Assembly (NCBI RefSeq): GCF_048323675.1
Contig: NZ_JBLWFK010000006.1
Span: 186,001-250,000 of the forward strand
Direction: 5' to 3'
DNA length: 64,000 bases
Source of the DNA: Mangrovimicrobium sp048323675
GTDB lineage: Bacteria > Pseudomonadota > Gammaproteobacteria > Pseudomonadales > Halieaceae
The notes under the pieces were generated by a model. The model did no database searches and had not been told where the DNA came from. It saw only the letters and a program-made list of their open reading frames with translations. The translations under genes and the position numbers were made by a program. Shown piece after piece: positions 43,159 to 53,010 of this stretch; position 1 is the stretch's first letter, and each line of letters starts with the position of its first letter.

Positions 43159-45582
43159 CTAGTGCAAGGCCAGGTCCTGCCGGTGTTCGTGGAACACGAA
43201 CTCGAACACCTCACGGAAATTGCGCGCGAAATGCACGTTGATGCCCTCGCGCAGGTAGTCCGGCAGGTCGTCGAAATCCCGCCGGTTGGCGTGCGGCAGG
43301 ATGATTTCCATGATCTTCGAGCGGCGCGCGGCAATCACCTTTTCCCGGATGCCCCCCACCGGCAGCACCTGGCCGGTCAGGGTCAGCTCGCCGGTCATCG
43401 CCAGCGGCCGCCTGATCCGCTCCTTGCGCGCCAGCGAGACCAGCGCGGTGGCCATGGTGATGCCGGCGCTGGGGCCGTCCTTGGGCGTCGCCCCTTCCGG
43501 CACGTGCAGGTGCACCATGCTGGTGTCGAAGAAATCCAGGTCGCAGCCGTAATCCTTGAGGTGGGCGACCACGTAGCTGTAGGCGATTTCCGCCGATTCG
43601 CGCATGGTCTCCCCGAGCCGCCCGGTCAGCTTGAAGCCGCGATTGAGGGTGTGCACCTGGGAGGACTCTATGGCCAGCGTCGCCCCGCCCATCGCCGTCC
43701 AGGCGAGGCCAGTTGCCACACCGAGACCGCGCAGGGGCTTTTCCTGGGAGAACGGCGGCTTGCCGAGCAGGGTCTCGATATCCTTCTTGCCGATGCGCAT
43801 GTTCCGCTCGTCGCTTTCCAGCATGTGGACGATGGACTTGCGCATGATCCGCGCGAGCTGTTTCTCCAGATTGCGCACCCCGGCCTCGCGGCAATAGGAC
43901 TCGATCACGTACTTGAGCCCCGCATCGTTGATCTTCAGTTGGGCGCTGGTCAGGCCGTGGCGCTTCAGCAGCTTTGGCCACAGGTGGCGGCGGGCGATGG
44001 AAAGTTTTTCCTCCGCCACGTAGCCGGCCAGGCGAATCACCTCCATGCGGTCGAGCAGCGGCCCCGGAATGGTGTCCAGCTGGTTCGCGGTGCACACGAA
44101 CAGCACCTTGGACAGGTCCACCCGCAGGTCGAGGTAGTGGTCGAGGAATTCCGCGTTCTGCTCGGGGTCCAGCACCTCCAGCAGGGCCGAGGCCGGATCG
44201 CCCTGGTAGGAGGCGCCGATCTTGTCGATCTCGTCGAGCATGATCACCGGGTTGGAGACTTCCACTTCCTTCAGGGCCTGCACGAACTTGCCCGGCAGGG
44301 CGCCGATATAGGTGCGCCGGTGCCCCTTGATCTCCGCCTCGTCGCGCATGCCGCCGAGGCTGAAGCGGTAGAACTTGCGATCCAGCGCGTGGGCCACGGA
44401 GCGGCCGACGCTGGTCTTGCCCACCCCCGGCGGGCCCACCAGCAGCAGGATGGAGCCCGAGATTTCGCCCTTGAAACTGCCCACCGCGAGGAACTCGAGG
44501 ATGCGCTTCTTGACGTCCTCCAGGCCCTCGTGGTCCTCGTTGAGCACCGCGCGGGCGTGGGCCAGGTCCAGGTTGTCCTCGGAATAGACACCCCAGGGCA
44601 CCGAGGTGGCCCAGTCCAGGTAATTGCGGGTGACACCGTACTCCGGGGAGCCGGTCTCCAGCACCGACAGCTTGTGCAGTTCGTCGCGAATCCGCTTCGC
44701 CACCGGGTCGGGCATGTTCAGGTTGGCGATGCGCGCCTCGAACATCTCCGCATCGGTGGTGCGGTCATCCTTGGAGATGCCCAGTTCCTTTTGAATCACC
44801 TTCATCTGCTCGCGCAGGAAGAACTCGCGCTGGTGCTCGCTGACCTTCTCGTTGACCTGGCTGGTGATCCGGCCCTGCAGCTCCGCCACCTCGCGCTCGC
44901 GGCGCAGCAGCGCCATCACCTTCTCCATCCGCGAGACCAGCGGCAGGGTCTCCAGCACCTCCTGCAGCTGCTCTCCGTTGGCGGTGGTCAGCGCCGCGGC
45001 GAAGTCCGCCAGCATGCTCGGCTGGCCCGGGTTGATACTGGACAGGTACTGTTTGAGTTCCTCGCTGTACAGCGGGTTCAGCGGCAGCAACTCCTTGATT
45101 TCCTTGATCAGTGCCATGGCATAGGCGCGCACCTCGTCGGATTCGCGGTCGCCCTGGCTGGACGGGTATTCCACCTGCACCAGGTAGGGCGGCTCCTCGC
45201 TAAGCCAGCGCACGATACGGAAGCGGCGGATACCCTGGGCGAGAAACTGCCCCTCGTGCTCCGCCGACACCTGCGGGCGGTACAGGCGCACCACCGTGCC
45301 CATGTCCGGGAAGCGGCGGCGGGTGATATCGCGGGAATCCCCCTGCGGCACGTAGCACAGGCCGAGCAGACCGTTGCCGGCCTCGGCCACCCGTTTCAGC
45401 GTCTGCGCCCAGACCCGCGGCTCCACCCCCAGCGGCTGCACCTGGCCGGGAAAAAACGGGCGGTTGGGTACCGGTAACAGGTACAGGGTATTGGGCAGTA
45501 CATCCTCGGCCACCGCCGGGGTGCCGCTGTGCTCGCCGTGGGTGATGACCTCCGGCTCTAACGCGTCGTCCTGTTGGTCCAT
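43159..45582 (-). CDS. lon: ATP-dependent Lon protease
   Basis: 807-residue LonA. The N-terminal substrate domain (PVPNRPFFPGQVQPL, about 38-240), coiled linker, AAA+ module (Walker A GPPGVGKTSVG; Walker B VIMLDEIDK) and C-terminal peptidase domain are all complete. The serine-lysine dyad is S705 (PKDGPSAG) and K748. It degrades misfolded proteins and regulators. Slightly divergent N-terminus compared with E. coli Lon, so it could be a second Lon paralogue. Divergent from the aminotransferase gene. Confidence 0.95.
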   Translation of the reverse strand: MDQQDDALEPEVITHGEHSGTPAVAEDVLPNTLYLLPVPNRPFFPGQVQPLGVEPRVWAQTLKRVAEAGNGLLGLCYVPQGDSRDITRRRFPDMGTVVRLYRPQVSAEHEGQFLAQGIRRFRIVRWLSEEPPYLVQVEYPSSQGDRESDEVRAYAMALIKEIKELLPLNPLYSEELKQYLSSINPGQPSMLADFAAALTTANGEQLQEVLETLPLVSRMEKVMALLRREREVAELQGRITSQVNEKVSEHQREFFLREQMKVIQKELGISKDDRTTDAEMFEARIANLNMPDPVAKRIRDELHKLSVLETGSPEYGVTRNYLDWATSVPWGVYSEDNLDLAHARAVLNEDHEGLEDVKKRILEFLAVGSFKGEISGSILLLVGPPGVGKTSVGRSVAHALDRKFYRFSLGGMRDEAEIKGHRRTYIGALPGKFVQALKEVEVSNPVIMLDEIDKIGASYQGDPASALLEVLDPEQNAEFLDHYLDLRVDLSKVLFVCTANQLDTIPGPLLDRMEVIRLAGYVAEEKLSIARRHLWPKLLKRHGLTSAQLKINDAGLKYVIESYCREAGVRNLEKQLARIMRKSIVHMLESDERNMRIGKKDIETLLGKPPFSQEKPLRGLGVATGLAWTAMGGATLAIESSQVHTLNRGFKLTGRLGETMRESAEIAYSYVVAHLKDYGCDLDFFDTSMVHLHVPEGATPKDGPSAGITMATALVSLARKERIRRPLAMTGELTLTGQVLPVGGIREKVIAARRSKIMEIILPHANRRDFDDLPDYLREGINVHFARNFREVFEFVFHEHRQDLALH

Positions 45583-45737
45583 TGGCTACTCTTTACTGTG
45601 GCTGTTATCGCTATATGCGGCTGGGCACGGGCATTTCAAGCGCAATATTGCCACGCCTGCTGTCCACGCCGGCCGCGCGCTGTATACTGGCGCACCGCAA
45701 AACTACACCCAACTGTAGACCAACCGAGGACGAAAAC

Positions 45738-47012
45738 GTGCACGTCGAACAGATGTCGGGCGAGCAACTCCAGGCCGAGTTGCAGGCCCTGGAAACCCGA
45801 TACGCCGAACTGGCTGAACTCAATCTCAAGCTGGACCTGACCCGCGGCAAACCCGGCACCGAGCAGGTGAGCCTGTCCGATGCCCTCGACGGCATCCTCG
45901 GCGGCGACTACCGCGCCGCCGACGGCACCGACGCCCGCAACTACGGCGGCCTCGACGGCCTGCCCGAGGCCAAGCAGCTGTTCGCCGGCACCCTCGGCGT
46001 CCCCGCCGCGGAACTCCTGATCGGCGGCAACTCCAGCCTCACCCTGATGTACGCCGTGATCGACTTCGCCCTCGGCACCGGCCTGCGCGGCCCGGAATCC
46101 GCCTGGGGCAACGAAGACGAGGTCAAATTCCTCTGCCCGGTACCCGGCTACGACCGCCACTTCGCCATCTGCGAACACCTCGGCATCGAGATGATCCCCG
46201 TGCCCATGCTCTCCACCGGCCCGGACATGGACATCGTCGAGGAACTGGTCGCCGCCGACCCCGCCATCAAGGGCATCTGGTGCGTCCCCCGCTTCTCCAA
46301 CCCCACCGGCTGTGTCTACAGCCGCGCCACAGTGGAACGCCTGGCCAGGCTCGGCAGCATCGCCGGGGACAACTTCATCGTGATGTACGACAACGCCTAT
46401 GCCGTACACACCCTCGACGCGGACGCCGAGGCACTCGCCGACATCCGTGAATTCTGTATCCGCCACAACACCCAGGACTCGGTATTCCAGTTCGGCTCCA
46501 CCTCCAAGATCACCTTCGCCGGCGCCGGCGTGGCCTACCTCGCCAGCAGCCCGGACAACCTGGCGGCCTTCAAGAAACACCTCGGCTTCCAGACTATCGG
46601 CCCGGACAAGGTCAACCAGTTGCGCCACGTGCGCTTCTTCAGGGACGCCGCCGGCATCGCCGCCCACATGGAAAAGCACGCCGCCCTGCTGCGCCCGCGC
46701 TTCCAGGCCGTGCTCGATACGCTGGAGAGCGAACTGGCTGGCACCGGCATGGGTGAATGGCTGTCCCCCCGCGGCGGCTACTTCATCTCCTTCAACTCGC
46801 GCCCCGGCCTGGCCAGGGAAATCATCCGCCTGGCGGCGGACATCGGCGTGGCCCTGACCCCGGCTGGCGCCACCTTCCCCTACGGCGACGACCCGGCGGA
46901 CAGCAACATCCGCCTGGCGCCGAGCTACCCCTCGCTGGAGGATGTGCAGGCGACGGCGGAAGCATTCGTGGTGTGTGTGAAGCTGGCGAGCATCAGACAG
47001 AAACTCCAGTAA
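45738..47012 (+). CDS. Class Ic aspartate aminotransferase-like PLP enzyme
   Basis: 424 residues, aminotransferase fold type I of the class Ic aspartate aminotransferase (PF12897-type, MocR-like) group. It shows LDLTRGKPGTEQ at the N-terminus, NYGGLDGLPEAK, VPRFSNPTGCVYS and the PLP lysine in FGSTSKITFAG (K257). It probably transfers amino groups between aspartate and 2-oxoglutarate. GTG 45738 follows GAGGA; TATACT near 45683 could be its -10. A 7-bp GC hairpin overlaps the stop. Confidence 0.88.
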   Translation: MHVEQMSGEQLQAELQALETRYAELAELNLKLDLTRGKPGTEQVSLSDALDGILGGDYRAADGTDARNYGGLDGLPEAKQLFAGTLGVPAAELLIGGNSSLTLMYAVIDFALGTGLRGPESAWGNEDEVKFLCPVPGYDRHFAICEHLGIEMIPVPMLSTGPDMDIVEELVAADPAIKGIWCVPRFSNPTGCVYSRATVERLARLGSIAGDNFIVMYDNAYAVHTLDADAEALADIREFCIRHNTQDSVFQFGSTSKITFAGAGVAYLASSPDNLAAFKKHLGFQTIGPDKVNQLRHVRFFRDAAGIAAHMEKHAALLRPRFQAVLDTLESELAGTGMGEWLSPRGGYFISFNSRPGLAREIIRLAADIGVALTPAGATFPYGDDPADSNIRLAPSYPSLEDVQATAEAFVVCVKLASIRQKLQ

Positions 47013-47031
47013 CGCCGCTCCCCGGCGGCGT
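47012..47031 (+). terminator. GC hairpin ending the aminotransferase unit
   Basis: ACGCCGC / GCGGCGT 7-bp stem with a 6-nt loop starts at the last base of the stop codon. It marks the boundary between GC-rich backbone and the less GC-rich accessory region that follows. Confidence 0.45.
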
Positions 47032-47123
47032 CATTCACAATGTACGCGGGGGTTTTCAGGCGAGGCCAAGCAGGTTAAACTGGAACCCCTATATTTCTCA
47101 CCACATCACAGGTACGGCGGGTA

Positions 47124-48569
47124 ATGTCTTTCTGGCAGCCCAAATCGGTCCTGCAGCTGGTCCTTTTAGGCTTTTTTGCTGCTGTCGCTCCGCTTTGTAT
47201 TGCAATCTTTTTTACGGTGCACACGCTCGGCGAACTGGCGAACAATCACCGAGAGGTGACCCGTGTCACGGTTTCTGTTTCACGATTGGGTCAGGAAATT
47301 CAACGTGACGTGCTCGAACTTGAGCGTCGCGCCCGCCAGTACATGGCAATCGCGAATACCGAACTCGCAGACTTGTTCGAAAAAGAACGAGAATCATTAT
47401 CAAGTGAGATCCTGGAATTACAGGCACTACAGGGAAAGCTGCCCTCGGTAAGCCCCGATCTCGAAGGGCTGGGCATACTTCTTGAACGGCTCAAATTTGA
47501 CTCCGAAGCAGGCGTGAGTTCCGACCTGCTTTCGATAGAATCCGAGTCCTCCATGCAAAGAATTGACCAGACTTTTGTACTGATCAATGAGCGCAGTAAC
47601 GCAATTCGTACCTGGCTACAGGCATCCGTTGACCGCTTGCTTGAGGCCAATGCCACTGCGTCCGAAGAACTTATCGAGTACCTGTTTCTGCAACTGTCAA
47701 CATTGGCGGCTGCGACACTGGCGCTCTTGCTGTTTTTCTCCTACTGGATCAGCAGACCCATCAGAAGCTTGATTCAGGAAATACAGCAACTGGGAAGCGA
47801 GGGGTTGGGCCACTCGATCGAAATCACCGGGCCGGTGGAGTTGCGCGAACTGGGCAGCAAGCTGGAATGGCTGAGGCAGGAACTGCATGCCACCGAGCAG
47901 CAGAAACAAAAGTTCCTGCGCCATGTCTCACATGAGCTGAAAACCCCCCTGGCCAGCTTGCGGGAAGGAACCGATTTACTGTCCGAACAGGTAATTGGCC
48001 ATCTTTCACAACGGCAGCGAGAAATTGTCGATATCGTGAAGGCCAATGGCAACGAATTGCAGCGACTCATTGAAAACCTGATTGATTTCAATCGGGTCCC
48101 CCTGCAACAACTGAGTCTGGAGGAAGTTCAGCTCGAAACCCTGATTGACGAAATTGTTCAGCAATACCGCTTGACTATCGATAACAAAGAGCTCCTACTG
48201 AATTCCACCGGATCGGCTTTCACCTGGGTGGCCGATCGCTATCGGCTGCGCACCGCCCTCGATAACCTGCTCTCCAATGCGGTGAATTACACTCCGGAAG
48301 GTGGAAGAATCGAGCTTGTGCGGGAAATCAGAAATGCTAATCTGGTTATTGAAGTAGCCAACTCAGGTGAACGTATTCCCACAGCAGACGTAGACAGAGT
48401 CTTTGAACCTTTCTTTCAAAGCGCCGCCAAGCGCACGGGCCCAATAAAAGGCTCCGGTATCGGTCTCAGTGTGGCCCGAGAGTGCATGGAAGCGTTGGGA
48501 GGCAGCCTCTCAGTGGTTTATCACAGACATTTGCCGGTGTGCTTCAGACTGATATGCCCCGCAATTTAA
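47124..48569 (+). CDS. glrK: Sensor histidine kinase, GlrK/QseE type
   Basis: 481 residues. Two transmembrane helices (about 10-32 and 190-212) flank a periplasmic helical sensor region. A HAMP segment starts ISRPIRSLIQEI, the dimerisation/phosphoacceptor motif is RHVSHELKTPLASL (H270), and a complete ATPase domain follows (NLLSNAVNYTPEGG, GSGIGLSVAREC). The order kinase, QseG-like lipoprotein, sigma-54 response regulator is the same as enterobacterial glrK-qseG-glrR, which senses envelope state. It opens the polysaccharide island and overlaps the lipoprotein gene by 16 bp. Confidence 0.9.
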   Translation: MSFWQPKSVLQLVLLGFFAAVAPLCIAIFFTVHTLGELANNHREVTRVTVSVSRLGQEIQRDVLELERRARQYMAIANTELADLFEKERESLSSEILELQALQGKLPSVSPDLEGLGILLERLKFDSEAGVSSDLLSIESESSMQRIDQTFVLINERSNAIRTWLQASVDRLLEANATASEELIEYLFLQLSTLAAATLALLLFFSYWISRPIRSLIQEIQQLGSEGLGHSIEITGPVELRELGSKLEWLRQELHATEQQKQKFLRHVSHELKTPLASLREGTDLLSEQVIGHLSQRQREIVDIVKANGNELQRLIENLIDFNRVPLQQLSLEEVQLETLIDEIVQQYRLTIDNKELLLNSTGSAFTWVADRYRLRTALDNLLSNAVNYTPEGGRIELVREIRNANLVIEVANSGERIPTADVDRVFEPFFQSAAKRTGPIKGSGIGLSVARECMEALGGSLSVVYHRHLPVCFRLICPAI

Positions 48570-49093
48570 TTGCTCATGCGATATTGCTGGCCTGCATAGC
48601 AGGATGTACAACTCCCCAAGTGGAAACCGGCCAGGAGGAAACCCCAAAGAAGGAAACCCGGGCCTGTCGCTGCAGTAAAGTAAGTAATTGGTTGCAGCAG
48701 CAACAAACAGTCTCCGCCATGTCTGTCGATGAGGCGGCTGCGGAACTTTCGCGTATCGATAAACCCGAAACCCCCTCGCAGATTTATTACTTCGGATTAC
48801 TGAATCAGCAGCTCGGCACCTCCGCAGGTGCGATTCGGGCACGGTTCGCCTTTGTCTCCCTGGCGAAGCACGAGGACCTGGACCGACAACAGCGGCAACT
48901 CATTGCAATCCTCGAGCACCACAACGCCGAGCGCATTTCCTGGCTCGAATCGCAAACCGAGCTCGAGAGGCAGCGCGACACCGCAGCGGCCCAACTGGGC
49001 GAGGCGAACGAGCAAAAGGCCTTGTTGGAGCAAAAGATTGAAGCCCTGACTGAAGTCGAAACCTCGATCAGCACGCGCAAAGAGCTGGAGTGA
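48554..49093 (+). CDS. qseG: QseG-like outer-membrane lipoprotein
   Basis: 179 residues. A lipoprotein signal with lipobox IAGC (C18) is followed by a low-complexity acidic segment, a helical region and a long C-terminal coiled coil (about 120-179). In E. coli QseG is an outer-membrane lipoprotein that contacts the GlrK periplasmic domain to control kinase activity. Sequence similarity is weak, so the assignment rests on lipobox, size and gene order. ATG 48554 lies inside the kinase gene, a coupled arrangement. Confidence 0.75.
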   Translation: MPRNLIAHAILLACIAGCTTPQVETGQEETPKKETRACRCSKVSNWLQQQQTVSAMSVDEAAAELSRIDKPETPSQIYYFGLLNQQLGTSAGAIRARFAFVSLAKHEDLDRQQRQLIAILEHHNAERISWLESQTELERQRDTAAAQLGEANEQKALLEQKIEALTEVETSISTRKELE

Positions 49094-49103
49094 GGGCGCA
49101 GGC

Positions 49104-50444
49104 ATGCAGAGTCAAATTCTTCTGGTGGATGACGACCCCAATCTGCTGAAATTAATGACCATTCGCCTCGAGTCAGAGGGGTATATTGTGCACGGTGCGA
49201 GCTCCGCTGAAGAGGCACTGCAACTGCTTCGCAATGAAACCATGGACCTGATGGTCACCGACTTGAGAATGGAAGGTGTCGACGGAATGGAGCTGTTTGA
49301 ACGGGCGCGCTATTTCTATCCTGGCCTGCCCGTCATCCTGATGTCTGCACATGGCACGATTCCGGAGGCAGTTACCGCGACTCAAAAAGGCGTCTTCGAA
49401 TTCCTCACCAAACCGGTGGATAAACAAACTCTGCTGTCCACCATTCACGCCGCCCTGGAAAAATCCGGAATATCACAAGGCGATTTCTTTGAGTCCTGGC
49501 GGGATCATATTATTACCCGCAGCCCCCTGATAGAGCGCATCCTCAACCAGGTCAAAAAGGTTGCCGATTCCGACGTCAGCATCCTGATTACCGGCGAGAG
49601 CGGTACCGGTAAAGAATTGCTGGCAAGAGCCATTCACGACGCCGGCTCGAACCACGCCGGCCCAATGGTGGCGATCAATTGCGGCGCCTTGCCAGAACAA
49701 CTGCTCGAATCAGAACTCTTCGGCCATGTGAAAGGTGCCTTTACCGGTGCGGTAAGCGAACACACCGGGCTTTTTCGTGCCGCCAACAACGGTACTCTGT
49801 TCCTGGATGAGATCGGCGATATGCCGGTAGCACTGCAGGTCAAACTCCTGCGCGCCCTCCAGGAGCGTCGAATTCGCCCGATTGGCAGCACCAGCTCAAT
49901 ACCCATTAACGTTCGGGTTATTTCTGCGACAAACCGCGACCTTGAGCAGGACATGCGCGAAGGGTTGTTCCGGGAAGACCTGTTTTACCGCCTGAATGTG
50001 GTAAATTTTCATTTACCTCCACTCGCCGAGCGCGTCGAGGATATCCCGCTACTGGCAAATTATTTCCTGCGCCAAACCAATGCATTTCACATGGGAAGCG
50101 TCACCAGCTTTGCCCCGTCGGCCATGGAAATCATGATTCACGCCCGCTGGCCCGGAAACGTGAGACAGCTACACAATGTAGTTCAGCGAACCGCGGCCCT
50201 TGCAACGACCCCCGTGATACCCGATAGCCTGGTCCGCGAAGCACTTACCGAAGAGGGCCATTTTCTCCCCTCCCTCAACCAGGCCAGGGAACAGTTTGAG
50301 CACGATTACCTGGTCAAGGTCTTGCGCCTCACCAAGGGTTCCGTCGCAGAAGCGGCCGAACTGTCTCGCCGCAACCGCACAGACTTCTACAAACTACTGA
50401 AAAGACACAACATCCACCCCAGCCGATTCAAGGAAGAGCATTAG
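49104..50444 (+). CDS. glrR: Sigma-54-dependent response regulator, GlrR/QseF type
   Basis: 446 residues in three domains. The receiver (about 1-120) has phospho-acceptor D53 in MVTDLRMEG. The AAA+ domain has Walker A GESGTGKE (about 163) and the sigma-54 contact loop GAFTGA (about 211). A C-terminal Fis-type HTH (about 400-440) completes it. As a bacterial enhancer-binding protein it should activate sigma-54 promoters. E. coli GlrR binds TGTC-N10-GACA; similar sites occur upstream of the lyase genes in this window. Convergent with the GT4 gene. Confidence 0.93.
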   Translation: MQSQILLVDDDPNLLKLMTIRLESEGYIVHGASSAEEALQLLRNETMDLMVTDLRMEGVDGMELFERARYFYPGLPVILMSAHGTIPEAVTATQKGVFEFLTKPVDKQTLLSTIHAALEKSGISQGDFFESWRDHIITRSPLIERILNQVKKVADSDVSILITGESGTGKELLARAIHDAGSNHAGPMVAINCGALPEQLLESELFGHVKGAFTGAVSEHTGLFRAANNGTLFLDEIGDMPVALQVKLLRALQERRIRPIGSTSSIPINVRVISATNRDLEQDMREGLFREDLFYRLNVVNFHLPPLAERVEDIPLLANYFLRQTNAFHMGSVTSFAPSAMEIMIHARWPGNVRQLHNVVQRTAALATTPVIPDSLVREALTEEGHFLPSLNQAREQFEHDYLVKVLRLTKGSVAEAAELSRRNRTDFYKLLKRHNIHPSRFKEEH

Positions 50445-50499
50445 ATCAGGCGCAGCGCCAATTGCCAGGCTACCAACATCACGCATGGCGCTGGTATCG

Positions 50500-51708
50500 C
50501 TACTCGCCACTATCCGAGAACAAATCGTCGTAAGCACGCAACAATTTGGGTACCTCGAATTTCCATTCGAGCTCATTGAGGACTCGATTACGGCCGAATT
50601 CTCCCATTTGCTTGCACAATTCAGGGTTATCGAGAAGCTGGATTATCTTCTTCGCCAGATCGACTTCATCGTTCTTGGCCGCATATAGTGAGGCCTGCTG
50701 GGCCGAAAACCGTCCTTCTGTAAGGTCGAATTGTACAATAGGCTTCGCGAGTGCCATGTATTCCATGATTTTATTCATCGTGGACTTGTCGTTCATTTCA
50801 TTGGCGACATCCGGATTAACACAGACATCTGCCGTATTCAGCATTTCCAGCAGCTCCTGGTCAGGTACACGCCCGGTAAACGTCACGTACTCAGCTATTC
50901 CAAGCTCGATCATGTAATAGCGAAGCTCATCCAGCTCTGTGCCGCTACCGACCAGGCCAAAATGGATGTCACGGCGCCCAAGGTCATGGATAATGTATCT
51001 CGCAGCGCGCAGCAGGTAATCGATCCCTTCCTGCTTGCCCATTACCCCCACATAGCCAACCAGGAAGCGTCTTCCCCTCTTCAGCTCCGGCACAGGATCG
51101 ATGATACGCAAGCGCTGAATCTGCGGCCCGCTGCGCACTACATGCACGTGTTCCGGGTCCATACCACCTCGTTCAACGGCTATTTTTTTGTAGGACTCAT
51201 TGGTCGCTATCGATACGCTGGCCAGTTTGAAGGTGAGCCGCTCACACCAGATCATCAGCTTCCAAAAGAAATCCCTTCGGCCGAACTTTGCCTCATAGAG
51301 CTCGGGATTGATGTCATGGTGGTCGAACAGGAAGCGTTTGCCAAACAGTCGGAAAAACCCACCGACAATAAAGATCAGATCAGGTGGATTACAGGCGTGA
51401 ATGACGTCAAAGCCACGCGTAAACAGGACCTTGAACGACAGATAAAACTCCCAGAATAAAGCGGTACCGTATTCAAGCAAATAGCCTATTGCACCGTCGG
51501 CTTCAAACGGCAGCGAATGCCGAAAGATGTGGATGCCATCGATTACTTCGTGTTTTTTTTCGCAACCGGTGCCGGTTGGGCAAATAATGGAAACCTGGTA
51601 GCCATGCTGATGCAAGGTCGTGGCTTCCTGCCAGACTCGTCGGTCAAAGGGCGAAGGCAGGTTTTCGACGATGATCAGGACTTTCCTTTGCTTACCAGCA
51701 GATACCAT
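50500..51708 (-). CDS. Family 4 glycosyltransferase
   Basis: 402 residues, GT-B fold. The N-terminal acceptor domain starts VLIIVENLPSPFDRRVWQE and has DVIHACNPPDL. The C-terminal nucleotide-sugar domain has FLVGYVGVMGKQEGID, and MNKIMEYMALAKPIVQFD is the conserved E-x7-E-like region. It belongs to the group of exopolysaccharide GTs that use UDP- or GDP-sugars. It overlaps the algD stop by 17 bp and is the last gene of a heparinase-algD-GT4 operon, so it probably builds the island's polymer. Confidence 0.88.
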   Translation of the reverse strand: MVSAGKQRKVLIIVENLPSPFDRRVWQEATTLHQHGYQVSIICPTGTGCEKKHEVIDGIHIFRHSLPFEADGAIGYLLEYGTALFWEFYLSFKVLFTRGFDVIHACNPPDLIFIVGGFFRLFGKRFLFDHHDINPELYEAKFGRRDFFWKLMIWCERLTFKLASVSIATNESYKKIAVERGGMDPEHVHVVRSGPQIQRLRIIDPVPELKRGRRFLVGYVGVMGKQEGIDYLLRAARYIIHDLGRRDIHFGLVGSGTELDELRYYMIELGIAEYVTFTGRVPDQELLEMLNTADVCVNPDVANEMNDKSTMNKIMEYMALAKPIVQFDLTEGRFSAQQASLYAAKNDEVDLAKKIIQLLDNPELCKQMGEFGRNRVLNELEWKFEVPKLLRAYDDLFSDSGE

Positions 51709-53005
51709 CGTAACCGCTCACTTCAGGACAATTGTCGTTAATTCTCACCAGATCAATAACAACCTGATGTTCCCCTGTCATGTCCAGTACCTGCCTGAAA
51801 GCAGAGTCTCCATTCCCTACGACTATTGTCTCTCCGTGCTGCAAGGCCTCCTCCAGGCTATCTACCATGAGTTGTGAAATATGTGGAATTGCATTGAGGA
51901 TGTAGTCCCGGTTTGCCCCTACCAACTTGGCCAGATTCACATTCCGATCATACAGGCGGAGGTCATAGCCTTTGCCTATCAACCGTTCAATGACTTCTAC
52001 CAGTGGACTCTCGCGCAGATCATCGGTCCCCGCCTTGAAGCTGAAACCCAGTACCGAAACTTTTTTATTACCTTTCTCCATAATCATGTTCAGGCCGCGC
52101 TCGATCTGCTTCTGGTTGCTGGCGAGCACATGACCGATCAGCGGCAACTCGAGATCCAGCGAGCGTGCCTTGTGAACGATGGCACGAATATCCTTGGGAA
52201 GGCAGGACCCTCCGAACGCGAAGCCAGGCTTCAAGTAAGCTGAGGACAAATTGAGCTTGCTGTCCCGGGTGAAGATTCCCATTACAGCATGCCCGTCAAT
52301 ACCGGTCGACTTACAGAGGTTGCCAATCTCATTGGCGAAGCAAACCTTGACCGCATGCCAGATATTATCAGTGTATTTTACCATTTCGGCGGTCGCCAGA
52401 TCGGTCCGGACCAAGGGGCCGTCTATATCCTTGTAGAGTTCGGCCAGTCGGTCACCGCTGGTGAAATCCAATTCACCAATCACCGTCTTGGGTGGATGCC
52501 GGTAATCCGCAATAGCAGTTCCTTCTCGCAGAAACTCGGGATTGATACAGACGCCGAAACCCTCACCTGCGATCATTCCGGAAGCTTCCTCGAGAAGTGG
52601 TATCACCACACCGCGCATGCTCCCCGGCAACATGGTGCTGCGTACAACGACAATATGGAAGCCCTGTTTTTCCCGAATAGCAGCGCCGATTTGCTCGCAA
52701 ACGCGACGCACGTAGGTCAGGTCCAGACTCCCATTGGATTGACTGGGAGTGCCCACACAAATGAAGGAAAGATCGGACTCGCGCACTGCAGCCTCTGAAT
52801 CGCTTGTAGCGGAAAGCCTTCCTGCCTGAACGCTGAGGTGCAACAAATCCGCGAGATCCTTCTCCACGATCGGAGCCTTGCCGGAATTTACCAACTCCAC
52901 CTTGGACTGGTTTGGATCTACACCGATTACGACGTGCCCATCACTGCTCAGGCAGGCGGCGGACACTACCCCGACATATCCCATTCCAAAAATACTTATT
53001 TTCAC
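51692..53005 (-). CDS. algD: GDP-mannose 6-dehydrogenase, AlgD type
   Basis: 437 residues. Oxidises GDP-mannose to GDP-mannuronate with two NAD+. The sequence follows Pseudomonas AlgD along its whole length: N-terminal Rossmann ISIFGMGYVGVVSA, NPEFLREGTAI, GFAFGGSCLPKDI with the catalytic cysteine at C268 (identical number to AlgD), SFKAGTDDLRESPLVE and the terminal GICW. UDP-glucose dehydrogenases share the fold but not these details. No other alg gene (alg8, alg44, algE) is nearby, so mannuronate probably enters a different polymer. GTG start. Confidence 0.92.
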   Translation of the reverse strand: MKISIFGMGYVGVVSAACLSSDGHVVIGVDPNQSKVELVNSGKAPIVEKDLADLLHLSVQAGRLSATSDSEAAVRESDLSFICVGTPSQSNGSLDLTYVRRVCEQIGAAIREKQGFHIVVVRSTMLPGSMRGVVIPLLEEASGMIAGEGFGVCINPEFLREGTAIADYRHPPKTVIGELDFTSGDRLAELYKDIDGPLVRTDLATAEMVKYTDNIWHAVKVCFANEIGNLCKSTGIDGHAVMGIFTRDSKLNLSSAYLKPGFAFGGSCLPKDIRAIVHKARSLDLELPLIGHVLASNQKQIERGLNMIMEKGNKKVSVLGFSFKAGTDDLRESPLVEVIERLIGKGYDLRLYDRNVNLAKLVGANRDYILNAIPHISQLMVDSLEEALQHGETIVVGNGDSAFRQVLDMTGEHQVVIDLVRINDNCPEVSGYDGICW

Positions 53006-53010
53006 GATAG

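Noticed and set aside
43090..45477. 795-residue open frame antisense to lon
   Set aside because: Lon on the minus strand is complete with catalytic dyad and AAA+ motifs. The plus frame is a shadow caused by high GC at third positions.
47124..50444. PrsK/PrsR exosortase-associated two-component system
   Set aside because: The kinase has two helices with HAMP and is followed by a QseG-like lipoprotein; this is the GlrK-QseG-GlrR order, not PrsK with its many helices and GAF domain.
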